This document shows, in pieces, positions 43,961-52,368 of a stretch of 64,000 nucleotides of DNA. Made by a program: the position numbers and the translations under genes. The notes beneath the pieces are model-generated. The model was not told where the DNA came from. It saw nothing but the letters and a program-made list of their open reading frames with translations, and searched no databases. The stretch covers positions 1-64,000 of the forward strand of contig NZ_JABSOD010000006.1 of the NCBI RefSeq assembly GCF_013283795.1, in the 5' to 3' direction. The first letter of the stretch is position 1; every line of letters begins with the position of its first letter. The stretch comes from Rheinheimera lutimaris (GTDB lineage Bacteria; Pseudomonadota; Gammaproteobacteria; Enterobacterales; Alteromonadaceae).

Positions 43961-46900
43961 TTATTGGGGTTCAAACTCAAACGGTGCGCGTTTACGTTCA
44001 CGCAGGCCAATTTCATTTAAGCTGTTGGCATCAAACAAGCGACCGTTCACCATAGTGTGTGTTACGCGGTCGCTAACGCGGATATCCTCTAACGGATTGC
44101 CGTCGATAACGATTAAATCAGCCAGTTTGCCGGCTTCAAGTGAGCCCAACTGATGGTCCATGCCGAAGGTTTTCGCTGGGTTAATGGTGGCAGTTTTTAA
44201 CGCTTCCAGCGCACTCATGCCGCCTTGGGCAAACATCCACATTTCCCAGTGTGCACCTAAGCCCTCACGTTGGCCATGGGCGCCGATATTCGCCACAACA
44301 CCAAGATCGCTCAGTTCTTTGGCGGTTTTTACCACATTAAAATGGTTGTAATGGTGCTCTGGTGCGGTAGGGCGGCGCATGCTGCGTGGTGCCAGCTCAT
44401 CCATCGGCACATAGGTGCGCATTTTCGGGTGTTTCCACACTTCCGTTTTATCGTACCAGTAGTTTTCGCCCCAAATACCGCCGTAGGCTACCACCAGTGT
44501 CGGTGTGTAAGCTGTTTTACTGGCTTGCCAAAGCTGCTTGATATCGTCATACACTTTGGCGGCCGGCAGCGCATGCTCGATGGTGGTGTGGCCATCAACA
44601 ATCATCGTCAGGTTATGTTGCATTAATGAACCACCTTCCGGTACCACCAGCATATTCAATTCCCGCGCTGCTTGTATTACCTGTTGGCGTTGGTTGCGCC
44701 TTGGCTGGTTATAGCTTTTGACGCTAAAGGCGCCGGCTTTTTGTAAGCGTTCCAGGTGAAATTTGGCATCATCCAGGCTATCGATATGCGAGGTATAACC
44801 GGCGCCCTCGGCACCATACAAAATAGTACCGGTAGAGAAAATACGTGGTCCGGCAATACGGCCGGCTTGCTGCATTTCGCTGGCGGCGAAGACTTCGCGG
44901 GTGTCGTTCGACGGGTCATGAATGGCTGTAACGCCAAACGCCAGTGAGGCATAGTTTTGCCAGTTTTGCTGTGGGATCAACTGATTGCTGCCCTGACTGC
45001 TATGGGCATGGGCATCAAATAAACCCGGCATAATAGTTTTACCACTGATATCAAACACTTCAGCGTTGCGGGGGACGGCCACTTCGCCGCGTTTACCTAC
45101 GGCTTTAATTTTATTGTTTTCAACCAGCACTACGCCGTCCTGAATCACTTCGTCGCCGTTCATGGTTATTATCTGGCCGCCAATAAAAGCCACAGTGCCC
45201 CGAGGGATGTCAGCTGGTGCGCTAAAGCCCAGATTTACGCCGTTTTTGGCAGCGAAATCAGTTTTTTCACTAAAATCGAATAAGCCGTCGATACCGGCAT
45301 GATACAATTCAGGACCCAAACTCCAGTAAAGGTGGCGGCTGTCGCCACTCCAACTGATATATTCACCGGCGCGCACCGACAGCTGCTTTACCGGAAATTG
45401 TTTATCTGAGCCACTGATATCAATAGCGCTGCCACGCTCGGTAAAGGGCGTAACAAAGATTTTAAAACGATCGGCAAAGGCCAGATATTTACCGTCCGGC
45501 GACAGTTTAAATTCAGTGCCGAATTTAGCGGTATACAGTGTTTGTTGAGTATGTTTGGTTAAGTCAATACGAATAAGCGCGGGTGCTTTGCCATAGTCCA
45601 TCGCGTATACGGCATCGTTACCGGCACCAAACATGGGCGTGTTGCCGTTGCGGCTGATAAGCTCAGGCGTGCCGCCTTTGCTGCTGATTTTGTACAAACC
45701 GGTGTTAAGCGACCATTGCCGCGGCAGCAGGCTGTCGCCACCAGTCTTACGATACACCACAGTTTTGCCATCCGGGCTGAACGCCGGTTCAACATATTTA
45801 CCAGGCTCAGTGGTCAGTTTGTTGATGCGGCCGTTGCGCAAGTTAAGAATATTCACGGCACCCTGAGTATTGTCATTCCAGCTGACATACACCAGCTCTT
45901 TACCGTCACGGGAGAACTGAGGGTAATATTCAAAGTCGGTGCTTTGTTTGGTTAAGCGCTTTGGTTTCGGGTTAGTCACATCGGTGATATACAAATGACC
46001 CAGGGCGCTGAATACTGCTTGTTTGCCATCAGGTGATACCTGGACAAAGCGCAGCATTTTGGTATCGAACTGCTCTTTGTCGATATCTTGTTTTACCCGC
46101 ACCGCTGTTTGAATTTGCTTGTCAGTGCTGACACTAAACGGCACCGTGGCGACTTTTTTATCGGCAAGGGTTAAGCGTTTAATTTCGCCACCGGCCCAAA
46201 ACAACAGGCTTTTGTTATCCGGTGTCCAGGCCAGTGTTGGGTAAACACCATGAATGGCCCAGGTTTCCTGCATATCACGGTCTAAGCCATCATACAGTTT
46301 GATATGTTCGCCGCTGTGTAAGTCGTACAAAAACAGTGTGCTTTGAAAATCGACCCGGCGAATATAGGCCAGATATTTACCATCCGGTGATGGTGTAGGG
46401 CGAATAGCGCCGCCGGCGCCATCCAGTACCACGTCCCATTTGCCTGTTTCGCGCTCAAAACGTTTAATCTTATAAATGCCGCTTTCTGAGTCTTTGCTGT
46501 AGTGAAAGGTTTTGCCAGGCGTATCGTCCTGCGAAAAGTAAATGTATTTACCGTCGGGTGAAAACGCCGGTTCGCCCAAATCTTTTTGATCATTCGGCCG
46601 TTCGGTTAGCATAATGCCGTTGCCACCGGTTTTATGATATTGCCAAATTTCACCGGCGCCTAATGAGCGGCCGGCAGTGAAATGTTTACGTGCGACAATA
46701 AATTCGCCATCCGGGCTCCACGCAGGGCTGTTTAACAGCCGAAAGGTTTCATTAGTGACTGCTCGTGGTTCGCTGCCGTCGGCATTCATCAGCCAAATAT
46801 TGTCACCGCCGCCTTCATCGCTGGTATAAGCAATATATTTACCATCCGGGCTGAAGGTTGGCTGCATTTGCCAGCCAATGTCGCCGCTGAGCAAGGTGGC

Positions 46901-47143
46901 TTTACCACCGCTTACCGGCATCGTATAAATATCGCCCAACAGGTCGAATACGATGGCTTTACCATCCGGGCTGATATCAACGTTCATCCAGCTGCCTTGC
47001 GTAACGTTAATATTGACCGTCTCAAACAGACCTTTTGGTGCAGTGACATCCCATGCTGTTTCTTTATTCTCTGCTGTGGTGTCGGCTTGCAGAGCAAAAC
47101 TGCCAATGGCTAGCGCAATAAGGCTTGGTTTTAGTAGGTTCAT
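43961..47143 (-). CDS. Exported fusion of TolB-like beta-propeller and amidohydrolase
   Basis: A 1060-residue protein. The signal peptide is about residues 1-21 (PSLIALAIGSFALQA). Residues about 50-640 are PD40/TolB-type propeller blades (FSPDGKYIAYTSDEGG, PAWSPDGEFIVARKH, FSPDGKTVVYRK). About 650-1055 is an amidohydrolase with ISGKTIMPGLFDAHAHSS (metal ligands near His712/His714), TTIEHALPA and the C-terminal GKLADLIVIDGNPLEDIRV. It is probably a periplasmic metal-dependent peptidase or hydrolase of the imidazolonepropionase-like group. ATG 47143 is preferred for AGGAA spacing and the clean signal peptide; the frame opens at 47200. Confidence 0.9.
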   Translation of the reverse strand: MNLLKPSLIALAIGSFALQADTTAENKETAWDVTAPKGLFETVNINVTQGSWMNVDISPDGKAIVFDLLGDIYTMPVSGGKATLLSGDIGWQMQPTFSPDGKYIAYTSDEGGGDNIWLMNADGSEPRAVTNETFRLLNSPAWSPDGEFIVARKHFTAGRSLGAGEIWQYHKTGGNGIMLTERPNDQKDLGEPAFSPDGKYIYFSQDDTPGKTFHYSKDSESGIYKIKRFERETGKWDVVLDGAGGAIRPTPSPDGKYLAYIRRVDFQSTLFLYDLHSGEHIKLYDGLDRDMQETWAIHGVYPTLAWTPDNKSLLFWAGGEIKRLTLADKKVATVPFSVSTDKQIQTAVRVKQDIDKEQFDTKMLRFVQVSPDGKQAVFSALGHLYITDVTNPKPKRLTKQSTDFEYYPQFSRDGKELVYVSWNDNTQGAVNILNLRNGRINKLTTEPGKYVEPAFSPDGKTVVYRKTGGDSLLPRQWSLNTGLYKISSKGGTPELISRNGNTPMFGAGNDAVYAMDYGKAPALIRIDLTKHTQQTLYTAKFGTEFKLSPDGKYLAFADRFKIFVTPFTERGSAIDISGSDKQFPVKQLSVRAGEYISWSGDSRHLYWSLGPELYHAGIDGLFDFSEKTDFAAKNGVNLGFSAPADIPRGTVAFIGGQIITMNGDEVIQDGVVLVENNKIKAVGKRGEVAVPRNAEVFDISGKTIMPGLFDAHAHSSQGSNQLIPQQNWQNYASLAFGVTAIHDPSNDTREVFAASEMQQAGRIAGPRIFSTGTILYGAEGAGYTSHIDSLDDAKFHLERLQKAGAFSVKSYNQPRRNQRQQVIQAARELNMLVVPEGGSLMQHNLTMIVDGHTTIEHALPAAKVYDDIKQLWQASKTAYTPTLVVAYGGIWGENYWYDKTEVWKHPKMRTYVPMDELAPRSMRRPTAPEHHYNHFNVVKTAKELSDLGVVANIGAHGQREGLGAHWEMWMFAQGGMSALEALKTATINPAKTFGMDHQLGSLEAGKLADLIVIDGNPLEDIRVSDRVTHTMVNGRLFDANSLNEIGLRERKRAPFEFEPQ

Positions 47144-47280
47144 CCGCGGGTTCCTGTATTTTCTTATGATAGTTGTTATTAGACGGCTCCAGATTGGCAT
47201 AAACTGACGGCTTAGTTAAGCTATTCACTGCAGGATTGCGGTAAAATTGCGGCTTAAACCGATAAAATCAGGAGTTAAAG

Positions 47281-47520
47281 GTGGTGGAATCGCCCTGTGT
47301 GGCAGCGTGTCGTTTGAATGTTGATAAGGTTTGTGTGGGTTGCTACCGTCATATAACTGAAATAGTTGACTGGAACCTGCGCAACGACGCTGAAAATGCC
47401 GCTATATTGCAAAAGGTTGCGCTGAGAAAACAATATGCTACAACTGAACAGGAAGGCCCGACCAGTCCGATCACGCAAGCGGAATGGCAAGCGGCCAAAG
47501 TAGCAGCACGTTTACGTTAA
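47281..47520 (+). CDS. DUF1289 protein
   Basis: A 79-residue protein starting at GTG 47281, six bases after AGGAG. The four-cysteine signature SPCVAACRLNVDKVCVGCYRHITEIVDW is that of DUF1289, a small probable metal-binding domain (C-x3-C-x7-C-x2-C) of unknown function. The MgtC-like gene follows by 10 bases, so the two probably form an operon. Confidence 0.9.
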   Translation: MVESPCVAACRLNVDKVCVGCYRHITEIVDWNLRNDAENAAILQKVALRKQYATTEQEGPTSPITQAEWQAAKVAARLR

Positions 47521-47530
47521 AGGACGGTAT

Positions 47531-48085
47531 ATGTTGGACTGGCAGTTACTACTGAATATCGCCCCTTTTGCCTGGGCAGAGCTTGGCACTGCGGTGCTGT
47601 GTGGTTTTATTATCGGCCTGGAGCGGCAACTGCGTGGCAAGCCGGCCGGCATCCGCACCTCTATTTTAATTGTGTTGGGTACCTATGTGTTTATCGCCGC
47701 CTCTATGTCGGTAAACAGCAGCATGACCGATCCATCGCGTATTATTGGTCAGGTAATAACCGGTGTCGGTTTTCTGGGGGCCGGTGTGATGCTGGCGCGC
47801 GATGGTATGGTGTTAGGGGTAACATCTGCTGCCACCATATGGGTGTTAGCTGCGGTGGGTGTATGTATTGGTATCGGTGAAGATTTAGTGGCAATAAAAT
47901 TGTCGTTATTGGTTGTCGCTGTGCTGGTGGGCATAGATATGCTGGAGAATTCGTCATCGGCTATGCGCCGTGGTGTGCACCGTACATACAAAGAGTGGTT
48001 GAATCGCAGTAACGGTAATTTGTTTAACCGACGCAAAGACGACAATAAAGCCCCAACCGTGGCGGACATTGATGATCCACATTAA
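47531..48085 (+). CDS. MgtC/SapB-family membrane protein
   Basis: A 184-residue inner-membrane protein. The MgtC core is VLCGFIIGLERQLRGKPAGIRTSILIVLGTYVFIAASM, RIIGQVITGVGFLGAGVML and GVTSAATIWVLAAVGVCIGIG. The C-terminal tail is hydrophilic and short. MgtC-like proteins are linked to magnesium limitation and to modulating F-type ATP synthase in some pathogens, but environmental members are uncharacterised. It lies in an apparent operon with DUF1289. The antiporter gene starts 60 bases downstream. Confidence 0.9.
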   Translation: MLDWQLLLNIAPFAWAELGTAVLCGFIIGLERQLRGKPAGIRTSILIVLGTYVFIAASMSVNSSMTDPSRIIGQVITGVGFLGAGVMLARDGMVLGVTSAATIWVLAAVGVCIGIGEDLVAIKLSLLVVAVLVGIDMLENSSSAMRRGVHRTYKEWLNRSNGNLFNRRKDDNKAPTVADIDDPH

Positions 48086-48145
48086 TGCAGCTACAACAAA
48101 AGTGCGTTAGTATGTTGAATAACATTATAAAAATGGATCCGTCAT

Positions 48146-49696
48146 ATGCTTGAAGCTGTATGGATTGGCTTTGCGTTTTCTTTAGGTTTGTTGGTTCGCG
48201 CTATCGGCTTACCGCCGTTGATTGGCTATTTGCTGGCTGGTTTTGTTATTTCGGCTACGGCATCAGATCTGAGCTTGCCGCAAGAGGGTAATCAGATTAT
48301 TCATCATGTGGCGCATTTGGGTGTGTTATTACTGTTGTTTACTGTTGGTTTAAAGCTGAATGTACGCAGCTTAGGTAAACCGGAAGTGCTCGGCGGTAGT
48401 ATGCTGCATTTTGCGCTGTCGATTATTTTAACGCTGCCGGCCGTATTATTTATTTTCGATGTCAGTTGGTATCAGGCGTTGATGCTGGCAGTCGCATTGG
48501 CGTTTTCCAGCACAGTGCTGGCGGCCAAAGTATTGGAAGGCAAGCGTGAAATTCGTGCTTTTCATGGTCGGGTAGCTATTGGTATTCTCATTATGCAGGA
48601 CTTATTGGCATTGCTGGTAATGAGCCTGGCCAACGGTACGACACCATCGCCCTGGGCGCTGCTGGTGTTTGGCTTACCGCTACTGCGGCCGTTGCTTTAC
48701 AAATTACTTGATGCCAGTGGTCATGAAGACTTATTGATCCTGTTTGGTTTACTGCTGGCACTGGTAATTGGTGGCCAGGGCTTTGAACTGGTAGGTTTAA
48801 GCTCCGAGTTAGGTGCGCTGGTGTTTGGTGCTATGTTGGCCAGGCATGCCCGTGCCGGCGAGTTGTCTAAGTCGCTTTGGAGCATTAAAGAGTTTTTTCT
48901 GGTGGGCTTCTTTTTGCAAATTGGTATTGATGGTTTGCCGGATGCTAATGCATGGCTATTTGCCGGTGTTATGTCGCTGTTGCTACCGGTTAAAGCGCTG
49001 CTGTTTTTCTTGTTGCTTATTATGTTTAAGCTGCGGGCACGCAGTGCTTTCCTGGCCAGTTTAAGCCTGACTAATTACAGCGAGTTTGGTTTGATCGTCG
49101 CCAGCGTGGTTCTACCCGAATGGTTGATCCCACTGGCGTTAACGGTAGCTATTTCTTTTGTTATTTCAGCGCCGCTAAATCGTATGGCACACCCGTTATA
49201 CGAAAAGCTTTGCAACCGTTTGCTGAAGTTTGAACGCAATATCCATCACCCGGATGAACAACCGGTATCACTTGGGGATGCTGATGTGTTGATTATGGGC
49301 ATGGGGCGAACCGGAACTGCGGCCTATAATTATTTATCAAGCAGTCGTAAAATTATTGCGATGGATTCGGACCCGGCCAAAGTCGCCGAACATCAGCAAA
49401 AAGGTATTAATATTTTCTATGCCGACGCTGAAGATCAGGTGTTTTGGCAAGGGCTGGATTTTGGCAATGTTGAAGCGGTGATTTTAAGCATGAACGATGT
49501 AGAAGCTAAAATGATCGCCGCAAAAAAACTGCGCAATGCCGGTTTTGGCGGCTTTATCGTGTCGCACAGTATGCATGATGATGAAGCGCGCGATATTATT
49601 GCTGCCGGTGCCGACCAAACCTATTTAACCATGGCTGAAGCCGGTGTTGGTATAGCAGAGCATGTTAAACAGCATTGTTTTGTGTTAAAGGCGTAA
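48146..49696 (+). CDS. CPA2 monovalent cation:proton antiporter with TrkA-N domain (YbaL/KefB-like)
   Basis: A 516-residue protein. The N-terminal exchanger domain (about 1-370) has 11-13 helices including the unwound-helix motifs GYLLAGFVISA and VALAFSSTVLAAKVLE. The C-terminal Rossmann fold starts DVLIMGMGRTGTAAYNYL (GxGxxG) and regulates transport through NAD(H) binding. KefB-like proteins exchange K+ or Na+ for protons. It shows no glutathione-ligand peculiarity by eye and no accessory KefG/KefF gene is adjacent. A bidirectional terminator follows. Confidence 0.92.
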   Translation: MLEAVWIGFAFSLGLLVRAIGLPPLIGYLLAGFVISATASDLSLPQEGNQIIHHVAHLGVLLLLFTVGLKLNVRSLGKPEVLGGSMLHFALSIILTLPAVLFIFDVSWYQALMLAVALAFSSTVLAAKVLEGKREIRAFHGRVAIGILIMQDLLALLVMSLANGTTPSPWALLVFGLPLLRPLLYKLLDASGHEDLLILFGLLLALVIGGQGFELVGLSSELGALVFGAMLARHARAGELSKSLWSIKEFFLVGFFLQIGIDGLPDANAWLFAGVMSLLLPVKALLFFLLLIMFKLRARSAFLASLSLTNYSEFGLIVASVVLPEWLIPLALTVAISFVISAPLNRMAHPLYEKLCNRLLKFERNIHHPDEQPVSLGDADVLIMGMGRTGTAAYNYLSSSRKIIAMDSDPAKVAEHQQKGINIFYADAEDQVFWQGLDFGNVEAVILSMNDVEAKMIAAKKLRNAGFGGFIVSHSMHDDEARDIIAAGADQTYLTMAEAGVGIAEHVKQHCFVLKA

Positions 49697-49730
49697 CTTT
49701 TTCACGTCATATAAGTAGTCGTATAAAAAC

Positions 49731-49759
49731 AAATAAGGCGCCACACGGGCGCCTTATTT
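49731..49759. terminator. Bidirectional intrinsic terminator
   Basis: A perfect 12-bp stem AAATAAGGCGCC/GGCGCCTTATTT has a 5-base loop between two convergent genes. A/T tracts on both ends make it work in either direction. Confidence 0.85.
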
Positions 49760-49772
49760 CAGAATCAGGATA

Positions 49773-50144
49773 TTAGCTTGCGCTACGTTCTTTAATTGCA
49801 GCGATAATTGGTGACGTGCCGAAACCGTTGCTGGTAGCCCACTCTATGTCACCTGAAGCGGCAACCTGGCTGCCAGGTAGCTGGCTGATGATAAAGCCGG
49901 CAGCGTCTGCAGCATTGTGTTTAATTGCATGGCGAACCAGTGGTAAACCGTCACATACAATACCGTCATATACGTTACGCAGGCGTAAGCGGTTATCAGA
50001 CAGAGTTTTACGCAGGTTGTTTTTGCTATCCGCTGCAACATAAGAGCAGATAGATTGAGCTAATTGATCGTTGGCAGCAGCAGGAGCGCTGATAAATGAA
50101 GTGGCGGCAATAACAGTAGCTAAAGTGATAAATTTTGCTTTCAT
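49773..50144 (-). CDS. Secreted DUF3718 protein under riboswitch control
   Basis: A 123-residue protein with a Sec signal (MKAKFITLATVIAATSFISAPAAA). DUF3718 features: LAQSICSYVAADSKNNLRKTLSDNRLRLRNVYDGIVCDGLPLVRHAIKH, with two cysteines that may form a disulfide, and a C-terminal helical tail. The function is unknown; periplasmic or outer location is expected. Its 5' leader contains a cyclic-di-GMP-I riboswitch about 120 bases upstream. GGAG is positioned before the ATG. Expression would therefore follow the motile/sessile switch. Confidence 0.85.
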   Translation of the reverse strand: MKAKFITLATVIAATSFISAPAAANDQLAQSICSYVAADSKNNLRKTLSDNRLRLRNVYDGIVCDGLPLVRHAIKHNAADAAGFIISQLPGSQVAASGDIEWATSNGFGTSPIIAAIKERSAS

Positions 50145-50261
50145 ATTCGAGCTCCAAAATGTGAGTTAATTAACAATCATTAATGCAACCGTGGTTGCAG
50201 AACACGAAAGGACATAAGGCATGTCGTTTAACTCTGACAGAGCAGAATAAACATCGCACTT

Positions 50262-50352
50262 AGCGACGGCAGCCCAGCTATCGTAGATGCCTTTACGGCA
50301 ACCCTTAGACCTGAAGCTTTGCGTGTACACCCTTTCGGGAGACTTGCCTTTC
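50262..50352 (-). promoter_or_regulatory. Cyclic-di-GMP-I (GEMM) riboswitch aptamer
   Basis: Read on the minus strand, the leader of the DUF3718 gene matches GEMM-I. It has a 5' GGCA arm, a CUCCC-GAAA-GGGUG stem with GNRA tetraloop, the invariant ACGCAAAGC, then CUAA, a second variable stem (GGGUUGCC...GGCAUC) and UAGCUGGGCUGCC closing P1 with the 5' arm. Order and spacing agree with the Vibrio Vc2 aptamer. Downstream are small hairpins (GACAU..AUGUC and GCAACC..GGUUGC) before the ribosome site that could form the expression platform. Whether it turns expression on or off cannot be read. Confidence 0.88.
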
Positions 50353-50451
50353 GAGCGTGCGCATTCTAATTAACGCTGGTTTTTTATGCAAGCTTAATTT
50401 TCGCTGAATTGAAACTTTTTCTAAATCTGATGGTTAGAGCTGTGTTGGTTA

Positions 50452-51948
50452 TTACGCTATCGCCATATTCAATGCCACCAGTGCTGCGTTAACACGTTGC
50501 CAACGCTGATACAACGCGTCGGCCAATGTCGGTGACAACTCAGGTTGTAACTGCCAATCACTGTGCCAAATCGTGTTGATATCTGCCAGCTTATCGACAT
50601 ATCCCAGCTGCAGCGCTACCAAAAATGCTGCGCCCAGTGCAGTGGCATCGGTGGTATGGCAGCGCGTTATTGCTGTTTGGCTTAAATCTGCCAGTGCTTG
50701 TAAAAACCAGCGGTTGGCCGTCATACCGCCATCAACACGCAAGCTGCTGACATTGATGCCATCTTGTTGCATAGCGATAAGTAAATCACGGCTTTGATAG
50801 GCTACGCTGCGAAGTGCCGCCGCCGCTATTTGCGTGCGGCCACTGTCGCGGGTTAAGCCAAATAATGCTGCCCTTACCTGCGGTTGCCAATGTGGTGTGC
50901 CAAGACCGGTAAAGGCGGGCACAAGCAGCTCGGTTTGTTGATAATCAATCCCGGTTGCCAGCACCTCACTGTCACTGGCCTGATGAATAATGCCCAGTTG
51001 GTCGCGTAGCCACTGTATGGTTGCGCCAGCCATAAAAATACTGCCCTCCAGCGCATAGGTGGTATTGCCGTTTAAGCGCCAGGCTATGGTGCTCAGCAGC
51101 TTATGCTCGCTGTGCAGTACTTTGTCGCCGGTATTTACCACGGCAAAGCAGCCGGTACCGTAGGTACACTTTACCATGCCGGCGTTGATACAGGCCTGGC
51201 CTAATAAAGCTGCCTGCTGGTCGCCAATCATGCCAAGCAGCGGCACGGCGGCGCCAAACATTCTGTTATCAGTCAGGCCGAATTCTGCTGCGTTGTCGCG
51301 TACCTGCGGCAACATAACCGCAGGAACATTAAACAGCTGCAGCAGTTCATTGTCCCATTGCTGGCTGTGAATATTAAACAGTAAAGTACGGCTGGCATTA
51401 CTGGCATCAGTGGCATGCACTTTACCGCCACTTAGTTGCCACAGCAGGTAGCTGTCGATGGTGCCGAAACATAACTCGCCGGCTTCAGCCAGAGCACGCG
51501 CTGTTGGCAGGTTATCTAATAGCCAGCTGAGTTTGCCGGCAGAAAAGTACGGGTCGGCTAATAAACCGGTTTTTTGTTGCAGCATGCTGTTGTGACCGGC
51601 ATCTTTCAGCTGCTGGCAGAGCTTTGCCGCACGTCTGTCTTGCCAGACAATAGCGTTGTATAACGGCTTACCGCTGCTGCGGTGCCACAATACAGTGGTT
51701 TCACGTTGATTAGTGATACCAATACCGGCGATATCAGCCGGTGTCAGGTTTGCTTGCTGTAATGCAAGGCTGATACTTGTGCTGACACTTTGCCAAATTT
51801 GTGCCGGGTCTTGCTCAACCCAGCCGGACTGCGGATAGCTCAGTGGCAGTTCTTGTTGCGCAGAGGCAATAGCTTGCAGTGCCGGATTGTAGATTATGGC
51901 GCGGCTTGACGTGGTACCCTGATCAATAGCGAGTATATATTTTGACAT
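50452..51948 (-). CDS. glpK: Glycerol kinase
   Basis: A 498-residue FGGY-family kinase making sn-glycerol 3-phosphate. N-terminal ATP-binding region ILAIDQGTTSSRAIIY, GWVEQDPAQIW, NQRETTVLWHRSSGKPLYNAIVWQDRR, LGMIGDQQAALLGQ, CTYGTGCF and the second FGGY signature VDGGMTANRWFLQALADL are all present. No glpF or glpD is adjacent in the window, so the rest of glycerol catabolism must lie elsewhere. It is divergent from the DUF1840 gene. Confidence 0.96.
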   Translation of the reverse strand: MSKYILAIDQGTTSSRAIIYNPALQAIASAQQELPLSYPQSGWVEQDPAQIWQSVSTSISLALQQANLTPADIAGIGITNQRETTVLWHRSSGKPLYNAIVWQDRRAAKLCQQLKDAGHNSMLQQKTGLLADPYFSAGKLSWLLDNLPTARALAEAGELCFGTIDSYLLWQLSGGKVHATDASNASRTLLFNIHSQQWDNELLQLFNVPAVMLPQVRDNAAEFGLTDNRMFGAAVPLLGMIGDQQAALLGQACINAGMVKCTYGTGCFAVVNTGDKVLHSEHKLLSTIAWRLNGNTTYALEGSIFMAGATIQWLRDQLGIIHQASDSEVLATGIDYQQTELLVPAFTGLGTPHWQPQVRAALFGLTRDSGRTQIAAAALRSVAYQSRDLLIAMQQDGINVSSLRVDGGMTANRWFLQALADLSQTAITRCHTTDATALGAAFLVALQLGYVDKLADINTIWHSDWQLQPELSPTLADALYQRWQRVNAALVALNMAIA

Positions 51949-52034
51949 GGCGTAAGCTTTTGACGTTATGCTTAAGTTATTGTTTAGCTTGGCAGCAAAT
52001 GTTTGCCGAGTCTACGCCTGAGGACGGAGTTTGT

Positions 52035-52361
52035 ATGATAGTTACCTTTAAAACCAAAGCCAGCGGCGATTTAATTTACTTTAAAGAGGCTGCTGTACAA
52101 TTACTGCAGCTGATGGGCCGTGACGATAAAATTCCGTCCGCACTTTATGCAGAGGACGTATCGGCAGCACTGGCAAAACTGCAGCAGGGTTTGGCGGCCA
52201 TTGCCGATAAAGATCGGGCTAAAGCCGAACAAGCCGGCAATGAACGGGCTGATAGTGAGCAAGACAGCAAAGCGCAGATCAGCTTAAATACCCGTGCGCT
52301 GCCGCTGCTGGAAATGCTGCAAAAAGCACAGAAAAAGCAGTGTCCGGTGTCTTGGGAATAG
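52035..52361 (+). CDS. DUF1840 protein
   Basis: A 108-residue soluble protein: MIVTFKTKASGDLIYFKEAAVQLLQLMGRDDKIPSALYAEDVSAALAKL is the DUF1840 pattern, followed by a charged linker and RALPLLEMLQKAQKKQCPVSWE. The function is unknown. GGAG five bases before ATG 52035 and family length favour this start; the longer frame from 51942 would overlap glpK's start. It is convergent with the histidine kinase gene. Confidence 0.88.
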   Translation: MIVTFKTKASGDLIYFKEAAVQLLQLMGRDDKIPSALYAEDVSAALAKLQQGLAAIADKDRAKAEQAGNERADSEQDSKAQISLNTRALPLLEMLQKAQKKQCPVSWE

Positions 52362-52368
52362 CAGGGGG

